NCBI GenBank assembly: GCA_021404565.1
Contig: JAAWWF010000016.1
Coordinates: forward strand, 372,001 to 436,000
Source: Roseivirga sp.
Lineage (GTDB): Bacteria; Bacteroidota; Bacteroidia; Cytophagales; Cyclobacteriaceae
DNA: 64,000 nt
Direction of reading: 5' to 3'
This document shows positions 29,901 to 38,493 of this stretch, one piece after another. The notes beneath the pieces were generated by a model. That model searched no databases. It had not been told where the DNA came from and saw nothing but the letters and a program-made list of their open reading frames with translations. Each line of letters opens with the position of its first letter. Positions within the stretch are counted from its first letter, which is position 1. A program made the translations under genes and the position numbers.

Positions 29901-32042
29901 AGTGGTTGTATTGGCACCTGGTGTGTAGGTGGTAAGCGTTTCAATTTCAAAATTCCCTCCAACGATGACATCATCTCCTTGTGGGTCAAATACAACCAGT
30001 GTATTCATGTTCAGGTCACCGTTAACATTCAACTCGGTCATGGTGATAGGTCCGTCATCTGCGGTTCTGACTTCTCCCGAAGCTCCACCGGCTTTTTCTT
30101 GCAACGTAAGGTTATGAAAAGAACCATTGACAGTAATACCAAAGTTTATAGATGCGGTTACCTCAGCGATAATGGTTCCTCCTGTCACTGAAAAATCTGT
30201 GTCCTTGGTAATAATACTAATACCGCCTGCACTCGTTGGTGCACTCACAGTCAGAGTGCCTCCACTCATGGTGAAAGAATTTCTAGATTCCGTAATATTT
30301 GCTGCCTCCATATCAAACCTCGCAAAGGAGGAATTTTCAGCCCCACTTCTGTCTATGGACACCGTACCACCGGACTGATTGTAAGAGAGTGCATTGGCCG
30401 TGCCAATAGTAACGTTAGAGGCTGTCAGTTGACTGGCTGTAACCGTACCACCGTCAATATCAATTTCTCCGGTGCCTGCATAAAAGATCCCCTGTGAGTT
30501 TGATCCATTATAGCTACCAGCACTGATCTGGAACTTTCCTATAACGATTATCCCTTGTCTGTTTGTCCCATTAGACGTGGTTGTGGATGTTATACTGGCA
30601 CCATTGATATGAAGAGCCCCATTCCCTGGAATAACAAAATCTCTGCCACCTTCAGATAGAGACTCCATTTCAATATTAGAGCCTAATTCTATGGTACCAT
30701 TCTTAATCCACAGGGCCTTTTGAATAGTTGGATTAAAATCATCACCTGAAGCGAGGTGCACTTCATTATTTCTACCAAAAATCCTGAAATTGCTCGTGGA
30801 AGTAGAGCTTACAGTCAGTCTCGCAGTCTGGTCGTTCCCTTTATCTACAATGAGTCTGTAAAAATCGGTATTACCCCCGCAACTGAGTGTCTGACTTTCA
30901 GTGCCTGAGAAAGTAACCTCCACGACTCCTACCGTAGGATCAGCCGTATACTCCGCAGAGGCCTGAGCCGTAAAGTCAACAGTCCCTTCATTAGTAAGGT
31001 TACCCGTAATCGTTGCAGTATGTGGGGTGCTCGCTCCGGTAGAGGTTGCATTGGTGGAAATCGTGGTACCACTGTTCACCGTGATATCATCAAACGAAAA
31101 AGTTCTTGCAGTAGCATCGTTACCAAGGGTAAGCGTGGCAGAATTCTCTAGGGTAAGCGCTCCGTTCACAGTCAGGTCCAGCCCGGCCGTAATCGTAGTA
31201 TTATCAATAATCAGATTATTGTAAGTCGTGGCATCACTACTGGTAAGTGTGAAGGAACCTGCACTCGTTATGTATTCAAAGGTACCTCCGGAAGTAGTAG
31301 CAAAATTATTGTTGGTAACTGCAGGATGCGCACTTGCCGATTGAATAAGGCCTGTACCCGAGAGGGTAGTAAAGTCATGTGAATCAGTAGAACCCAGCAC
31401 AAGGATTCCATTCGCATTTACATTCATAAGGTCAACATCAAAGTTATTGGTAGTGACAGTAACCGTACGATTCACCAGTATCACCGCCTCATCAGCCGAC
31501 CCGGGCACTGCAGCATTGATCAGCGTTTCCCCAGAAGAATCTGTAGTCCAGGTATCAGCAGTTTCAGCATTCCCGGATTGATAGCTATAGAGGCTTAAGG
31601 CTGCTGAAGTAGTAGCGCTTGTGGTGGCAGGAGAAGTAACCAGGTAATCAGGGGTTGGAGAACCACCTGTATTGAATTCATATGCAGCAAAATGATAAGT
31701 TGTGCTGGCCGAGAGTCCCTGGATCAATGCCGTAGAAGTCGACCCCGAAAAAACCACAAAGTTGCCTGTACCAATTTGAGTGCCTGACCCAAAATGATCG
31801 GCTGTATAGGTAGTCGCATCAACAGGGTCGCTGTCCACTGCGGAACCTGATTTCGCAAGAATAATGGTGTTGGCTCCATCGCCTCCTGTCCAGGACAGAG
31901 ACAAAGTACCCGATCCCAGATTGGTGACCGTCAAAGCTGACGGCTGGGTCGTGGGTTCTTGGGCCATAAGTCTCGCTGGCAGAAGAATAACTCCCACTAA
32001 CAAGAATAAGCTTGCAAGTGCAAGCCTGATTTTCAAGTACAT
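23946..32042 (-). CDS. Giant T9SS-exported beta-helix-like surface protein (2698 residues)
   Basis: A signal peptide (hydrophobic LALASLFLLVGVILL, then AQ) precedes a fibronectin III-like domain (~33-145). Three large modules follow, starting near residues 150, 1025 and 1907, each opening with a WxTxSxW-type, SADEAVILVNRTVTV or VEIASGHVITV stretch and GHDFGTxTGxG. Between them are dozens of short beta-strand repeats of the form TFNNITISNSAGTVTLN / GDLTLTSGT, rich in Thr, Ser, Gly and Asn, which suggests a right-handed beta-helix. The C-terminus has LPVTLLTFNGE (~2505) and a type A sorting domain (FPNPSNG near 2615, ending HRLIKN). The likely role is a long adhesin or surface-layer filament; no catalytic site is visible. 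The base composition of the repeats is skewed but the frame is intact over 8.1 kb. Confidence 0.88.
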   Translation of the reverse strand: MYLKIRLALASLFLLVGVILLPARLMAQEPTTQPSALTVTNLGSGTLSLSWTGGDGANTIILAKSGSAVDSDPVDATTYTADHFGSGTQIGTGNFVVFSGSTSTALIQGLSASTTYHFAAYEFNTGGSPTPDYLVTSPATTSATTSAALSLYSYQSGNAETADTWTTDSSGETLINAAVPGSADEAVILVNRTVTVTTNNFDVDLMNVNANGILVLGSTDSHDFTTLSGTGLIQSASAHPAVTNNNFATTSGGTFEYITSAGSFTLTSSDATTYNNLIIDNTTITAGLDLTVNGALTLENSATLTLGNDATARTFSFDDITVNSGTTISTNATSTGASTPHTATITGNLTNEGTVDFTAQASAEYTADPTVGVVEVTFSGTESQTLSCGGNTDFYRLIVDKGNDQTARLTVSSTSTSNFRIFGRNNEVHLASGDDFNPTIQKALWIKNGTIELGSNIEMESLSEGGRDFVIPGNGALHINGASITSTTTSNGTNRQGIIVIGKFQISAGSYNGSNSQGIFYAGTGEIDIDGGTVTASQLTASNVTIGTANALSYNQSGGTVSIDRSGAENSSFARFDMEAANITESRNSFTMSGGTLTVSAPTSAGGISIITKDTDFSVTGGTIIAEVTASINFGITVNGSFHNLTLQEKAGGASGEVRTADDGPITMTELNVNGDLNMNTLVVFDPQGDDVIVGGNFEIETLTTYTPGANTTTFDGTGDQAFTVTGTITSGLNNLTINKSSGTFTPSAALTILGDLTLTAGTFADAGFTHPVTGNVVNSGTHSGSGAISLVSTSTQTIGGDGSGVFQNLTLNNTNAAAAPISTTADITVNGVLNFAQSKLFSIGANLLTLGSSASISGSGSSAYIETSGSSSDSGVTRTYGTTGSFTWPIGAAGGSVYTPATINVVTASATGTINITPVEAEHPNVTTTGLALTYYWNVSSSGFSGVSSVTHTYQYADGDIQSDEADYIFGRYDTSGNSWTSGDTGDVDAGTNTIGGTGNLAGVSFIDGDFTAGDADPTTPFGGVTVFYTRNGATNITTTGSDWDTQSTWSTVSHEGAAASQLPEDVQGATVIIASGHIVNGLAASKSVDGLELQGTLNVENSSGHDFGTLTGTGNLVISSTDGTPEFPSGDATAFLGASGGTVTYDNSGLSVQTLPSTPTSYNNLIVNAGLGAFNITLPSADLAVLNDLTISDGASASSSANVFLATGQTYTIGNDLILSSQNAQTVTLEFGIASATAVTVTNDITIGSSTALQVNNTNGSVDHTISVGGSITNNGTLDMVPSSGNNIDVTFTGATSTSVTGTGATTDFAGIIVNKGTSKASELDVNATAFSLTGLTLTNGSFRLTSAQTITPSTTTFTIPSTAQLATSGGTINLATGADDANDLFLGGEIEIVSGTIAIGTSSNNNNNDIEYFSTGTPVIDVQGGTLTVNGQIRRPVSTTSGNLSFSQTGGTVTINGRNADATRAKLEVVNLGTFTMTTGTLTIVRGAGTTYNDLYLYPNTSTVSGGSIVFSSGTSGNQSYTLSSAIDFNDITITGNGASNTATLTMNDQGFSINDLTITEANSTFDANGLALTIGGDFSNTGTFTGNSNTTTFSGSVAQSMALNGTTNFFNLILNKSAETLTLSGSSDANVLGDLTLTSGTMEDGGRTVNITGNYTNNASHTSGTVGTGGISFSDADHAITGTGAYGNITLTGTSRLVTVNSAITLDADLDFTGTVVLDVLENGLTFGSSATITGSSFSSTKMIRTAANSGIVKNFPASATDFTFPIGVGTDYTPVRTNLTTNTVVGTITAKVFNERHPLTTSASDLELLRYWTLENTGLAGATATLVFTYVSGDVQGTESSYFGGIVSAADWSPAGGTEFDDAPTNTIRTVDAAANTITFSGATTIAGEYTAGETAEFSAVDTYFSRNAGSGGNWESSSSWSTTGHDGADAGSVPNGHKVEIASGHVITVTEDSKSSFSIVLAGTLTLGTTIGHDFGTITGAGEVDITATGSGNFNFPASDITGYTGTHDYTGSTDGNMLNTPADFHNLTFSGTSTKNLQNTNFGITNDFSMSAGTVNQTTASTVSLGGSFSNTGATFSDTAGTLDLNGTGAQAITASGGTTTFNNITISNSAGTVTLNDNVDMNGTFTQAAATTMDMDANCIGGTGAIIVNGEIQTSNTNGLSGGATTTFENTLTSVTLNAGSNIVYDATGAQSVTARTDYDGLQVGGSGTKSMGGATSVAAALNVAAGDLSIGANTLTLDGTVTGAGTITGSTTSNISVGGTGDLGTIDFTTGGESLGSLTVNRTTSGTVDFEDDFTINTAVTLTEGFVNLADTKTMTLGTSGNPATITGGSETAYFNTDVTDDDGDDEPEIDFFLESTDLEIPIGYNPYLSMRISCPTCSGHRFRARVKRGPYNTPPSSGSRVTTNVVAAQWQLRKVSGGTVDVTVTLCWSGSAETTGLGNDVGISIWNTDLGSPFWDVGSNISTKSGSNPYCQSRTITVDSNSRIFLGVTNDQSPLPVTLLTFNGEMNDEGNIELNWETADEENNDFFQVQRSNTGLGDWEPLGFVTGNGNSDQLLKYSFVDDKVNKDEGFLYYRLKQVDFNGVFEYSPVISVAIDSELFQVEKSWKVFPNPSNGYDLQMVLTDPRFGSGDAFRFRLLNMKGQVLHDANQTAAMGASEVIDKLAFSGAGIYILEISSENKVERHRLIKN

Positions 32043-32255
32043 ACCTATCTAAAAATTACTTTGGTCGAGCCGAGTATTTTCTAGAATAGCCAGGTACACC
32101 GGTGTTTAGGAACTCAGTGAACGCGCAAACTACGAAATTTTACATAAAAAATCTCGATACTTATATTGAAGTTCAATAAAAGATATGTGATTTTTTTCAG
32201 CCAAAGCCAAAATATCGCACTCAACTATTCTACTACGATTTGGGAGGGAAAAACC

Positions 32256-34889
32256 CTACTGATATCTCAGAGAAACTGTAGGGTTTCTGGTAGCAGCCCT
32301 GGCGGCTTCATACCCTATGGTCAGGAAAGATACGGCTAAAGCCAGGAGACCAGATAACAGTATAAAAGTCCATTGAAAGTCAATTCTGTAGGCAAACTCA
32401 TCGAGCCACTGCTCCATTCCATACCAGGAAACAGGTGCGGCTATTACGGTGGCGATAAGGATTAGTAAAAGAAAATCTCTGCTGATCAGTTTTACCAAAC
32501 CAACTGTTGAAGCACCCAGAGCCTTTCGCACGCCAATTTCCTTAATTCGCTGATTGGTAGAAGCGACAGCCAGGCCGAATAAACCCAAACATGCGATGAG
32601 AACTGAAAGCAGGGAAAATACGAGAAAGATTAATCGAAAATTAAATTCGGATGCATATTGGTTCAGGATGTCCTCATTCATAAAACTGTATTCCAAAGGG
32701 ACCTGCGGATTAATCTCGATCCAGATATTTTCCAGGTCCTCTAAAAGCCTGCCAGGGTCAGATAAATCAGCCCTGATCGCCATCATGCCGTATTGGTTAT
32801 TCCTTACAGGCAAAATCCTCATTGGCTCTACACGGCTGTGCAAATCCTCAAAGTTGAAGTCTTTCACCACGCCAATCACTTTTCTTACATTCGGAGCACT
32901 ACCCATTTCACGGCCAATGGCATCCTGAGCCGAGCCCCATTCAAAAGCCTCTACAGCGGCCTCGTTGATTACCACCCCATTCAGCGTGTCAGTGGCTATC
33001 TGGTCTGAATAAAACCTTCCTGCTACCATTTCAACTCCAAAAGTTTCGGCAAACCTGCTATCAGTATACATATGATATAAGCTTGAAAAGACCGTGCTGC
33101 CACTTCCCGATTTTACCTCGGCCGTCATATTACCCAGGCCCCCTACAGGATAGGCATTTCTTTGAAAGGAAACCGACTTAATGGCCGGATTCTCCAGCAA
33201 GCGATCGGTCAGAACACCACGCTTCTCCCTCACACTGTTGATTCCCCTGAAATCTATATGAATGACCTCTTCCGCCCTGAGGCCAAGTTCCTGATCCTGC
33301 ATGAATTGCACCTGTCTGTTGACCGTAATAATGGCAATGATCAAAGCTACAGTAGCTGTAAACTGAAAAACCACCAGGCTTTTGCGTATCAACTTACCCT
33401 GCCTTCCGGTACTCAGTTGTCCTTTGATAACACGAAGCGCTTTAAAAGAGGTAATGGCCAACGCTGGAAAAACTCCGGCAAGCAGTCCTAAGAAGAGGAC
33501 ACCCACCAATAAAACCGCCAAAGCGGACTTATCAATTGCCAGAATCAGGGGATAGCCCAAAAATGATTCAAATACCGGAAGAGACAGGTACAGCAATCCA
33601 GTTGAAATTACCGATGCCACCAACATTACCAGAATCGATTCAACCAGATATTGTGATATCAGCTGAATCCTCAGGGCTCCTATCATTTTCTTTACACCTA
33701 CCTCTTTTGCTCTTTTAATGGCGTTGGCCGTAGACAGATTGATATAGTTGATACAAGCCAGTAATAAAACGATAATGGCTACCGTACTGAAGATGGATAC
33801 GTTTTTGGCACTTCCGTTATTCCCAATATCATAGCGCAAGTCTGAATTAAGGTGAATACTGGCAAGAGGCTGAAGAAAGTACTCATAGGACATGTTTCTC
33901 TGGGTAAAAAAATCAAGTCTGGGCAAAATGAACTCATTGATTTTGCCTTCCAGAACCTCCACGTCTGTTCCTTCTGCCAGCAGCAGGTAGGTATGAAACC
34001 AGCCCCCACCCCAGTTATCATCCATATTGGGCTGGTTCCAATCAATCTTTGCAAGTTCCATAGTGGTAAGCATGTCAAACTGCAGCTGAGAATTCGAGGG
34101 TAAATCCTCCATGACACCAGTCACTTTGAGTGGAACGCTTCCATCCATCATCACCACCTTGCCTATGGCATCGGTGGTAGCAAAATATTTAATCGCGGTC
34201 GACTCAGTGATAACCATTGAGTTTACTCCTTCCAGGGCGGTTTCTTTACTCCCTGCCATAAGTTCAAAGTCAAAAAAGCTGAAGAAAGTAGAATCAACCC
34301 TGCCAATATCATTCTCAAAATAACTACGATCCTGAACAGTAATTTGAGCGCTGCTGGTGCCAAAGCGCAGCCCATTGATTATTTCCGGAAAGACCTTGTG
34401 CAATTGTGCACCCAGTGCAGGCCCGGAAGGTGCCTGGCTGAATTGCTCCGTTTCGCTGGTAAAGGAATTTGATATGCGAAAAATGCGATCAGATTTTTCA
34501 TGAAAACCATCAAAACTTTTTTCGTGATTTACCCAGACCATGATCAGCAGGAAACTGGTGAGGCCCAGGGTAAGTCCAAGTACATTCAGGAAAGATGTGA
34601 CTTTGTGTTTCCAAAGATTCCTGATCGAGGTTTTTAAATAGTTGTTGAACATGGTTAGGTTGTAAATTGAGTTTTGACTTCTTTTTCTTTTGAGAAGGTG
34701 TGGTCTGAAATGACCTAAAACATCTAGTATATAATACCTGCGGGCTTTATTGAACTGACCTTGTTCAACCCTTTCGTGAAAATATTCATACAGGGCACCC
34801 TGCACATCTTCCAGATGCTCAGGTGCACAGTACCATTCTAAAAACCGATCGGCCCAACGAGGCGGCCTGTGTGACCTGTCATCGGGCAT
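32256..34889 (-). CDS. MacB/FtsX-type ABC permease with N-terminal prefix domain
   Basis: The 877 residues begin with a ~75-residue prefix (RWADRFLEWYCAPEHLEDVQG) typical of permeases encoded with PadR regulators. Then comes the FtsX/MacB core: first TM at TSFLNVLGLTLGLTSFLLI, a periplasmic domain, three TMs around VAIIVLLLACINYINLS with AKEVGVKKMIGA, a second periplasmic domain, and a last three-TM block with NQRIKEIGVRKALGAS. No ATPase domain is present, so an ABC ATPase encoded elsewhere is needed. Such proteins export lipids, peptides or antimicrobials, or act mechanically on the envelope. Its ATG overlaps the padR end by 11 bp, implying coupled translation and PadR control. Confidence 0.9.
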   Translation of the reverse strand: MPDDRSHRPPRWADRFLEWYCAPEHLEDVQGALYEYFHERVEQGQFNKARRYYILDVLGHFRPHLLKRKRSQNSIYNLTMFNNYLKTSIRNLWKHKVTSFLNVLGLTLGLTSFLLIMVWVNHEKSFDGFHEKSDRIFRISNSFTSETEQFSQAPSGPALGAQLHKVFPEIINGLRFGTSSAQITVQDRSYFENDIGRVDSTFFSFFDFELMAGSKETALEGVNSMVITESTAIKYFATTDAIGKVVMMDGSVPLKVTGVMEDLPSNSQLQFDMLTTMELAKIDWNQPNMDDNWGGGWFHTYLLLAEGTDVEVLEGKINEFILPRLDFFTQRNMSYEYFLQPLASIHLNSDLRYDIGNNGSAKNVSIFSTVAIIVLLLACINYINLSTANAIKRAKEVGVKKMIGALRIQLISQYLVESILVMLVASVISTGLLYLSLPVFESFLGYPLILAIDKSALAVLLVGVLFLGLLAGVFPALAITSFKALRVIKGQLSTGRQGKLIRKSLVVFQFTATVALIIAIITVNRQVQFMQDQELGLRAEEVIHIDFRGINSVREKRGVLTDRLLENPAIKSVSFQRNAYPVGGLGNMTAEVKSGSGSTVFSSLYHMYTDSRFAETFGVEMVAGRFYSDQIATDTLNGVVINEAAVEAFEWGSAQDAIGREMGSAPNVRKVIGVVKDFNFEDLHSRVEPMRILPVRNNQYGMMAIRADLSDPGRLLEDLENIWIEINPQVPLEYSFMNEDILNQYASEFNFRLIFLVFSLLSVLIACLGLFGLAVASTNQRIKEIGVRKALGASTVGLVKLISRDFLLLILIATVIAAPVSWYGMEQWLDEFAYRIDFQWTFILLSGLLALAVSFLTIGYEAARAATRNPTVSLRYQ

Positions 34890-35220
34890 AGGCGTCTGAT
34901 ATTTGGGCAGGAGTGATCATGTTCCAAAGCTGATCTCTCTGAGATTTGGCATTTTCCAGAGCACGCATTCCACCCGAAGTAATCGTGAAGATGCGTTTTC
35001 TACGCCCCCCTCTTTCTTCAGTAGCCGCACCCATAACTGATTTTACATAGCCTTTCTTCTCCAGTCGGGTAAGAGATGCATGTACCACACTGTGCACCGC
35101 TTTGCGTTGCGTTGCGCGATCGAGCTCTCTTGCTATGGCCACACTATAAGCCTCTTCAGGCTTAGCCACCACAATCAGCAAAACCAGCTCTTCGAATTCA
35201 CCCAGGTTCGTACCTTTCAT
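34879..35220 (-). CDS. PadR-family transcriptional repressor
   Basis: This 113-residue protein has a winged helix: LGEFEELVLLIVVA, then HASLTRLEKKGYVKS as recognition helix and wing start, and RRKRIFTITSGGMRALE. That is the standard PadR pattern, sensing an unknown effector and repressing a linked transporter. The ATG chosen starts directly at MKGTNLGEFEELV; the frame is open 24 codons further, but that part covers two direct repeats likely to be promoter/operator DNA. It overlaps the prefix-domain permease gene. Confidence 0.9.
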   Translation of the reverse strand: MKGTNLGEFEELVLLIVVAKPEEAYSVAIARELDRATQRKAVHSVVHASLTRLEKKGYVKSVMGAATEERGGRRKRIFTITSGGMRALENAKSQRDQLWNMITPAQISDAYAR

Positions 35221-35223
35221 ATC

Positions 35224-35280
35224 ATTAGTGTCGTATTTGCATACAATATAGATAAAATTTATTAGTTCCGTATTTGTATA
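35224..35280 (-). promoter_or_regulatory. Two 20-bp direct repeats before padR, candidate operators
   Basis: Positions 35224-35243 and 35261-35280 match at 17 of 20 bases (+ strand ATTAGTnnCGTATTTGnATA), spaced 37 bp start to start. They lie just upstream of the padR ATG (minus strand) and downstream of the other permease gene. Autorepression by PadR is the simplest reading. Confidence 0.55.
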
Positions 35281-35336
35281 CATAAAAATCAAGAGTATTT
35301 CTCTGGAATCAGGGATCTCAAATTTCTCTTATAAGC

Positions 35337-37739
35337 CTATTCGTATCGTAAGGATTTGATGGGATTGGCAAATGCTGCCTTTAGTGATTGGTAGCTCACC
35401 GTGACTACCGCTATAAAAAGTGAGAGGCCTGCCGCCAACAGAAAAACACCCGGACCAATATTGATCCGTTCAGCAAACTCCTTTAGCCAACTGTTCATAA
35501 GGAAATACGACAAGGGCGCGGCAATGACAAAAGAGAAAAGCACCAGCTTCACAAAATCCCGTGACAGCAGCACTACCACTCCTGCTTCTGTGGCACCCAG
35601 TACTTTCCTGATCCCGATCTCTTTCACTTTTTGCTGAGCAGTATATGCAGCCAGACCATACAGCCCCAAACAGGCAATCATGATGGCAATCACAGCAAAG
35701 AATGTGAATACACTGCTAAAGCTCTCTTCCACCTGATATTGCCGGTCAAAATCTTCGTTGAGAAATGAATATTCGAAAATTCTGTCAGGCATAATTTCCC
35801 GATAAGCAGATTCAACCCGCCTCATCACCTCATCGAAATTGGAAGTCTCTACCCTGGCAGAAAGATAGCCGGCCGCTCCCTGCTGCATCGGCATGATAAA
35901 CGGCTCAATGGCATTTTGCACAGACATAAAGTAAAAATCTTTGAGCACACCAATCACGCGTCCCTGCCGCTGCCTCCAGGCCAATTGCTTGCCAATAGCC
36001 TCTTCCGCACTGGCAAAACCAAGGCGGTTTACTCCCGCCTCATTCAAGATAAACCCTTCGCCCTCGTCTGTTCCAAAGCTCCTGTCAAAAGCCCGGCCGG
36101 CTACGAGCTCCAGGTCATACACCTCAATGAAATCATAGTCCACAGTAATAAACCTCATATCACTCCAGTCGGCATTCTGGTCCCAGCCAAGCCGTACCAC
36201 GTTATTACCCATTTCTTTCCCAGGCACTCGTGAAGACAAGCTTACGCCATTGATCTCGGGAAATTGCTCAAGTCTGTCTTTCAGCACCTTAAAATTCTCT
36301 GCCGTTCCGTTACCAAAGCGACTTGGAATAAAGATCATACGCTCTTTTTCAAAACCCAGCTCTAAATCTCTCATATAGCTTAACTGATTGAAAACCACCA
36401 GGGTGGAAATGATAAGACTGATCGAGATCAGGAACTGCACTACTACGAGCCCCTTTCTCAAAACAGCCCCCTTCGCAGAAGTTTTAAAGCTACCTTTTAA
36501 GGTTTGAGTGGGCTTAAAAGCTGAAAGAACAAATGCCGGATAGCTGCCTGAGAGCACGCCTACAAACACGGTAATAGTAATAAGTGCCAGCCCCAACAAA
36601 CTATTCTCAAAAGGATTGAAGGTCATCAGCTTTCCCGTAAAAGCATTGAGCATAGGTAGCGTTAACAATACGAGCACAATGGATAACACCAGGGCTACAA
36701 AAGCCATAAAGATGGACTCACTTAGAAACTGACCAATAAGATGCTTACGATAGGCTCCTACGACCTTCCGCACTCCTACTTCCTTTGCACGGTTGACAGA
36801 ACGTGCTGTGGCCAGGTTCATAAAATTGATGCAAGCAATAAGCAGTATAAACACTCCTACGAAGGAGAATATATAAACGTAAGACTCGTTTCCATTGGCC
36901 TCATATTCCGCTCTGTAAGCCGATTTCAGATGAATTTCATTAAACGCTGTAAGCATGTACTCTTGCCTGTATCCTGAATTGGTCTCCTGATTCAATATAT
37001 AGTTTGCAGAAATTCTCTTGATCTTGGATTCCAGGTCCTTAAGATCAGTCCCTGGTACAGTCTCCAGATATGTATGAGCATTAAAACCCCACCAGCTCCG
37101 GGCCACATTGTTGGTCGCCCGAAGTGTTTCATAAGAACCCAACAGGTCAAATTTCAGATGCGAATTGGCCGGAATATCTTCCAGCACTCCTGTCACCTTT
37201 AGTTGATAGTTGTTATCTGGAAAGCGCAGCGATTCTCCTACTACATCGGTCTTCCCAAAGTATTTGATGGCCGCCTGCTGCGAGAGTACGACAGAATAAG
37301 GTTGTTGTAAGGCCGTCTCAGGATTTCCATCAATCAGAGGAAAATCGAATAATTCAAATGCATTCGAGTCGGCCCAGGTAATATCCTGGTAAAAGCGCTG
37401 AGTCCCACCGGGCCTTTCGATAATTTGATCGGTCCACTTCTGAAAACGTACCGAAGACAAAATTTCAGGATAGTCCTTGACCAGATACTGAGCCACAATT
37501 CCGGACACCTGAGCCCACTTTTCAGACCCCCCGTCATTGGGTAAAAAATACTCGATGGAGGTCCGCATAATATTGTCTGCCTTCTTGTGATGCTGATCAT
37601 AAGTCAGCTCATCCTGTACGTACAGAAAAATGAGCAACGAGCAGGTAATCCCCACTGTGAGACCAAAAATGTTAAGAAATGCGTAGATTTTGTTTTTGAG
37701 CAAAGAGCGGATGGCGATCTTCAGGTAGCTTTTTACCAT
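35337..37739 (-). CDS. MacB/FtsX-type ABC permease (no prefix domain)
   Basis: An 800-residue permease paralogous to the one encoded at 32256. The first TM is in AFLNIFGLTVGITCSLLIF, then a MacB periplasmic domain, FSFVGVFILLIACINFMNLA with AKEVGVRKVVGA, a second periplasmic domain and a final block QQKVKEIGIRKVLGAT plus three TMs, ending NPIKSLRYE. The ATG chosen (MVKSYLKIAIRSLLKNK) matches the conserved start; an upstream in-frame ATG would add 24 unrelated residues. It lacks an ATPase domain. It lies 117 nt upstream of padR on the same strand, so the two permeases may be one regulated set. Confidence 0.9.
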   Translation of the reverse strand: MVKSYLKIAIRSLLKNKIYAFLNIFGLTVGITCSLLIFLYVQDELTYDQHHKKADNIMRTSIEYFLPNDGGSEKWAQVSGIVAQYLVKDYPEILSSVRFQKWTDQIIERPGGTQRFYQDITWADSNAFELFDFPLIDGNPETALQQPYSVVLSQQAAIKYFGKTDVVGESLRFPDNNYQLKVTGVLEDIPANSHLKFDLLGSYETLRATNNVARSWWGFNAHTYLETVPGTDLKDLESKIKRISANYILNQETNSGYRQEYMLTAFNEIHLKSAYRAEYEANGNESYVYIFSFVGVFILLIACINFMNLATARSVNRAKEVGVRKVVGAYRKHLIGQFLSESIFMAFVALVLSIVLVLLTLPMLNAFTGKLMTFNPFENSLLGLALITITVFVGVLSGSYPAFVLSAFKPTQTLKGSFKTSAKGAVLRKGLVVVQFLISISLIISTLVVFNQLSYMRDLELGFEKERMIFIPSRFGNGTAENFKVLKDRLEQFPEINGVSLSSRVPGKEMGNNVVRLGWDQNADWSDMRFITVDYDFIEVYDLELVAGRAFDRSFGTDEGEGFILNEAGVNRLGFASAEEAIGKQLAWRQRQGRVIGVLKDFYFMSVQNAIEPFIMPMQQGAAGYLSARVETSNFDEVMRRVESAYREIMPDRIFEYSFLNEDFDRQYQVEESFSSVFTFFAVIAIMIACLGLYGLAAYTAQQKVKEIGIRKVLGATEAGVVVLLSRDFVKLVLFSFVIAAPLSYFLMNSWLKEFAERINIGPGVFLLAAGLSLFIAVVTVSYQSLKAAFANPIKSLRYE

Positions 37740-37953
37740 TTGTTTTGAGTTTTGATTCGAACCGTAGTTCAAAGACCGGAAAAAGAACAATTGGTTACAG
37801 CCACTTATCAAAAAGTCTTACAAAAGCCCTATTTTATGCAGGGAACCATGCGGTTCTCATATCAAAATCGGATATTTGGAGTTAGAAGAGTTGAGTCTTC
37901 CCAGATACACCAAGACAAACGAAAGGTAATGCAACGTACACGGGTTTGATTTA

Positions 37954-37967
37954 TTTCGGAACTCGAA
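37954..37967 (+). promoter_or_regulatory. Candidate MarR operator, site 1
   Basis: TTTCGGAACTCGAA contains the half-sites TTCG and CGAA around five bases. It lies 47 nt before the marR-type gene, and the pattern TTTCGGnnnTCGAA recurs at 38494 before the MMPL gene. Confidence 0.45.
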
Positions 37968-38013
37968 CTAAATTTATTCCGTTGCTAGGAGTGATAAACA
38001 GAAGGAGAAAGCT

Positions 38014-38475
38014 ATGAATGTGAGCCATAAACAAGTCGGACAGTTTACTGAAGCCATGGAGGCCCTGCTGATGAAGATGGAGGAGGTAGACAACACCTGT
38101 ATGGAGGTTTCGCGCGACCTGGCCAAGCGTGAGTTTGCACTGATTGTACTACTGGGCAAACACAAATCGCTTATCATGAAAGAGGTATCCGATTTTATGC
38201 GGGTACCCATGAGTACCGCCACCGGCATTGTAGATAAGCTGGTCTCAAAAGGCTACCTGATGCGATTCTACTCCGAAGAAGATCGAAGAATTGTAAGAAT
38301 TGGCCTGAGCAAATACGGCCAGGAACTCTACGACCTTCTCGAAAAGATGATGCACTACTTTGGCAACCACATCCTTGAAGGCTTCACCCAGGACGAGCGC
38401 GATCAATTCATTTTCCTTCTCGAAAAAGCCACCAGAAACCTGGACTTCAAATTGAAGACCGGAGAGCTTGCTTGA
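38014..38475 (+). CDS. MarR-family transcriptional regulator
   Basis: A 153-residue winged-helix regulator. The DNA-binding core is KHKSLIMKEVSDFMRVPMST, then ATGIVDKLVSKGYLMRFYSEEDRRIVRIGLS with the typical DRR wing turn, flanked by dimerisation helices. It has an unusually good Shine-Dalgarno sequence for this phylum (AAGGAG at 38002-38007, six bases before the ATG), which fixes the start. The next genes on the same strand encode an MMPL transporter, a LolA-like protein and an outer-membrane protein, so it probably represses that export operon and itself; a shared operator-like element supports this. Confidence 0.92.
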   Translation: MNVSHKQVGQFTEAMEALLMKMEEVDNTCMEVSRDLAKREFALIVLLGKHKSLIMKEVSDFMRVPMSTATGIVDKLVSKGYLMRFYSEEDRRIVRIGLSKYGQELYDLLEKMMHYFGNHILEGFTQDERDQFIFLLEKATRNLDFKLKTGELA

Positions 38476-38493
38476 TATTTTTTTGAAAATATA

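Noticed and set aside
25051-30378. Numerous + strand frames within the 2698-residue protein gene
   Set aside because: The skewed composition of Thr/Ser-rich repeats opens antisense frames; none has a recognisable domain, signal or start context.
35221-35292. Upstream extension of the PadR protein
   Set aside because: The added 24 residues cover both direct repeats and the presumed promoter, and PadR proteins start close to the first helix.
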